Positions 63,029-64,000 of a stretch of 64,000 bases of DNA are shown piece by piece. Below the pieces are notes generated by a model. That model was not told where the DNA came from and made no database searches. It saw only the letters and a program-made list of their open reading frames with translations. The translations under genes and the position numbers were made by a program. Numbering within the stretch: the stretch's first letter is position 1; each line of letters begins with the position of its first letter. This DNA comes from Synechococcus sp. A18-25c (GTDB lineage: Bacteria; Cyanobacteriota; Cyanobacteriia; PCC-6307; Cyanobiaceae): positions 1,240,001-1,304,000 of the forward strand of contig NZ_CP047957.1 of NCBI RefSeq assembly GCF_014280035.1, given 5' to 3'.

Positions 63029-63624
63029 GCGGACTGCTTTTTCTGCTGCTTGCCGCAGTGCTGGTTTGGTGGCTGACCCGAAACAGCATGGACAGGCGCA
63101 AAAAGCCCCGTCAGGGCGTTAGTCCTGAACAACGCACCCTGTTCAATCTCCAGGTGGGGGATGTTGTTCAGCGTGATCTGCGCGACTGGATCGTGGAATC
63201 GATTCTTGAATTCAATCAATCCGGTTTCCAATGGCGTGAGTATTACCTCCGCGATGGAGAAGAAGGCATTTGGCTCGTGGTGGTTGACGACGATCGTCTC
63301 GAACTGTCCTGGATGCGTCAGGTTCCATCCCATGAGATCTCGATTAATTTCCCCCTACGCGATCGACTCGTTTACGAAGGCATCAGTTATCGCCTTGAGG
63401 AAAAGGGACTGGCGCAGTACAGACGCATTTCGCGCAACAGCAATCAAGGAGGACCGTGCCGTTTTCACGATTATGTCGCTGAGGGTGGCCGTTTGCTCAG
63501 CGTGGAGATCTATGTGCAGGATGCTTCGGTCGATACCGGTGAAATTGAACTGTGTCTTGGTGAGCGCATCATTCCAGAGTCACTCAGCATTCTTCCTGGA
63601 GATGGACGCAGTGTTTACGCCTGA
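63025..63624 (+). CDS. DUF4178-domain membrane protein
   Basis: This 199-residue protein has a first helix (LLFLLLAAVLVWWLT) and then a DUF4178 domain: LFNLQVGDVVQRDLRDWIVE, FQWREYYLRDGEEGIWLVVVDDDRLELSW and LVYEGISYRLEEKGLAQYRR. DUF4178 is often encoded with DUF350 and spermidine-synthase-like proteins, from family knowledge. The ATG overlaps the aminopropyltransferase stop (ATGA). It ends the cluster within the window. Confidence 0.88.
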   Translation: MSGLLFLLLAAVLVWWLTRNSMDRRKKPRQGVSPEQRTLFNLQVGDVVQRDLRDWIVESILEFNQSGFQWREYYLRDGEEGIWLVVVDDDRLELSWMRQVPSHEISINFPLRDRLVYEGISYRLEEKGLAQYRRISRNSNQGGPCRFHDYVAEGGRLLSVEIYVQDASVDTGEIELCLGERIIPESLSILPGDGRSVYA

Positions 63625-64000
63625 GTTCATCGCGTGATCATGGTGATTGGCTCCTGCTCATTGCAGCCATGTGAAGGGAGCTCCACTGCGTTCTAGCCGT
63701 CAGCGGCTGTGTGGATGCTTCATGGCCAGGAGTGGTCAGACAGACGGGTCAAAGGATGGTTCCTATGGACCGAGACGGCGCTGCTGAATGAGGGTCTTCA
63801 GTGTAAGAACCCTGACTCCTCAGAGAAATCTCATCGATTTACTTGGTCTTTCGCAGACTGTTTCGATGTGGTTGAGAGCATCGTGGATACATCAACACAG
63901 GGCTTCAAAGCCTGGTTTAACGATGTCACAAATTCCAGATGTATTGACAGGATTAGAGCGATATCTTGAGAGGGGGATTGGTGGCGGAGAGCTTGTTGAG
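63625..64000. other. Right-edge region without a sure gene
   Basis: One open frame (63709-63969, 86 residues) has aromatic-rich, non-conserved-looking sequence and no clear start signal, so I do not call it. The last 30 bases are G-rich and may begin a gene that continues outside the window. Confidence 0.4.

Noticed and set aside
63709-63969. 86-residue frame at the right edge
   Set aside because: No start signal, family or coding-like residue pattern.
1-64000. CRISPR arrays, IS elements, integrases, rRNA or tRNA genes
   Set aside because: I searched by eye for repeats, transposase motifs and tRNA arms and found none; a tRNAscan or ISfinder run would settle it.

Overview
The window looks like a chromosome segment of a marine picocyanobacterium, most likely Synechococcus. 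This rests on the gene set: hemA-glgC-gnd-pgl, phosphoribulokinase, two fructose-bisphosphate aldolases, accD, a CSP41 homologue, a photosystem I accumulation factor, a PAP/fibrillin protein, several cyanobacterial DUF families and a Yfr1-type small RNA. Most genes are tightly packed, often with 4-base stop/start overlaps. I see no tRNA, rRNA, CRISPR array, insertion sequence or prophage. The strain assignment is inference.

Layout. 0-5.3 kb: the end of hemA, then carbon-storage and oxidative pentose phosphate genes (glgC, gnd, pgl) with two small downstream genes. 5.3-15.2 kb: ilvD, a degenerate uracil phosphoribosyltransferase, a pentapeptide-repeat protein, a His-rich CobW GTPase, an L,D-transpeptidase-like protein, an SDR, small secreted proteins, purS-purQ and an S66 peptidase. 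15.2-19.4 kb is an accessory island: a broken TMEM175-type channel gene, a 720-residue orphan protein with RTX-like C-terminus, and, divergent from it, an acetolactate-decarboxylase-like protein with a CARDB tail. 19.5-30.8 kb: core metabolism on the minus strand (class II and class I aldolases, accD, prepilin peptidase, prk, leuB, lpxD, proB). 30.8-38.2 kb: a long overlapping minus-strand run (yqeG, DUF3727, ruvX, GNAT-like, CofE-like), then the PSI accumulation factor, DUF3685, a Fur-family regulator and hisA. 38.3-43.4 kb: CSP41, pgsA, a CBS protein, small proteins and the PdeM phosphoesterase.

43.5-57.2 kb is an accessory stretch rich in very small genes. It holds a glutamate-receptor-like potassium channel, a PPC (DUF296)-glutaredoxin fusion, an orphan ABC ATPase, Yfr1, orphan terminators, DUF3303, DUF427, DUF1543 and a DUF819 permease gene whose reading frame appears broken. 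57.3-63.6 kb holds a ligase-associated DEXH helicase that seems to use a CTG start overlapping a DUF350 gene. Divergent from these is a four-gene run: two unknown envelope proteins, a membrane-fused aminopropyltransferase and DUF4178.

The most interesting items are this DUF350/aminopropyltransferase/DUF4178 neighbourhood, the acetolactate-decarboxylase-CARDB and PPC-glutaredoxin fusions, the channel, the decayed UPRT, the two disrupted membrane-protein genes, and several genes or RNAs too short for ordinary gene callers.
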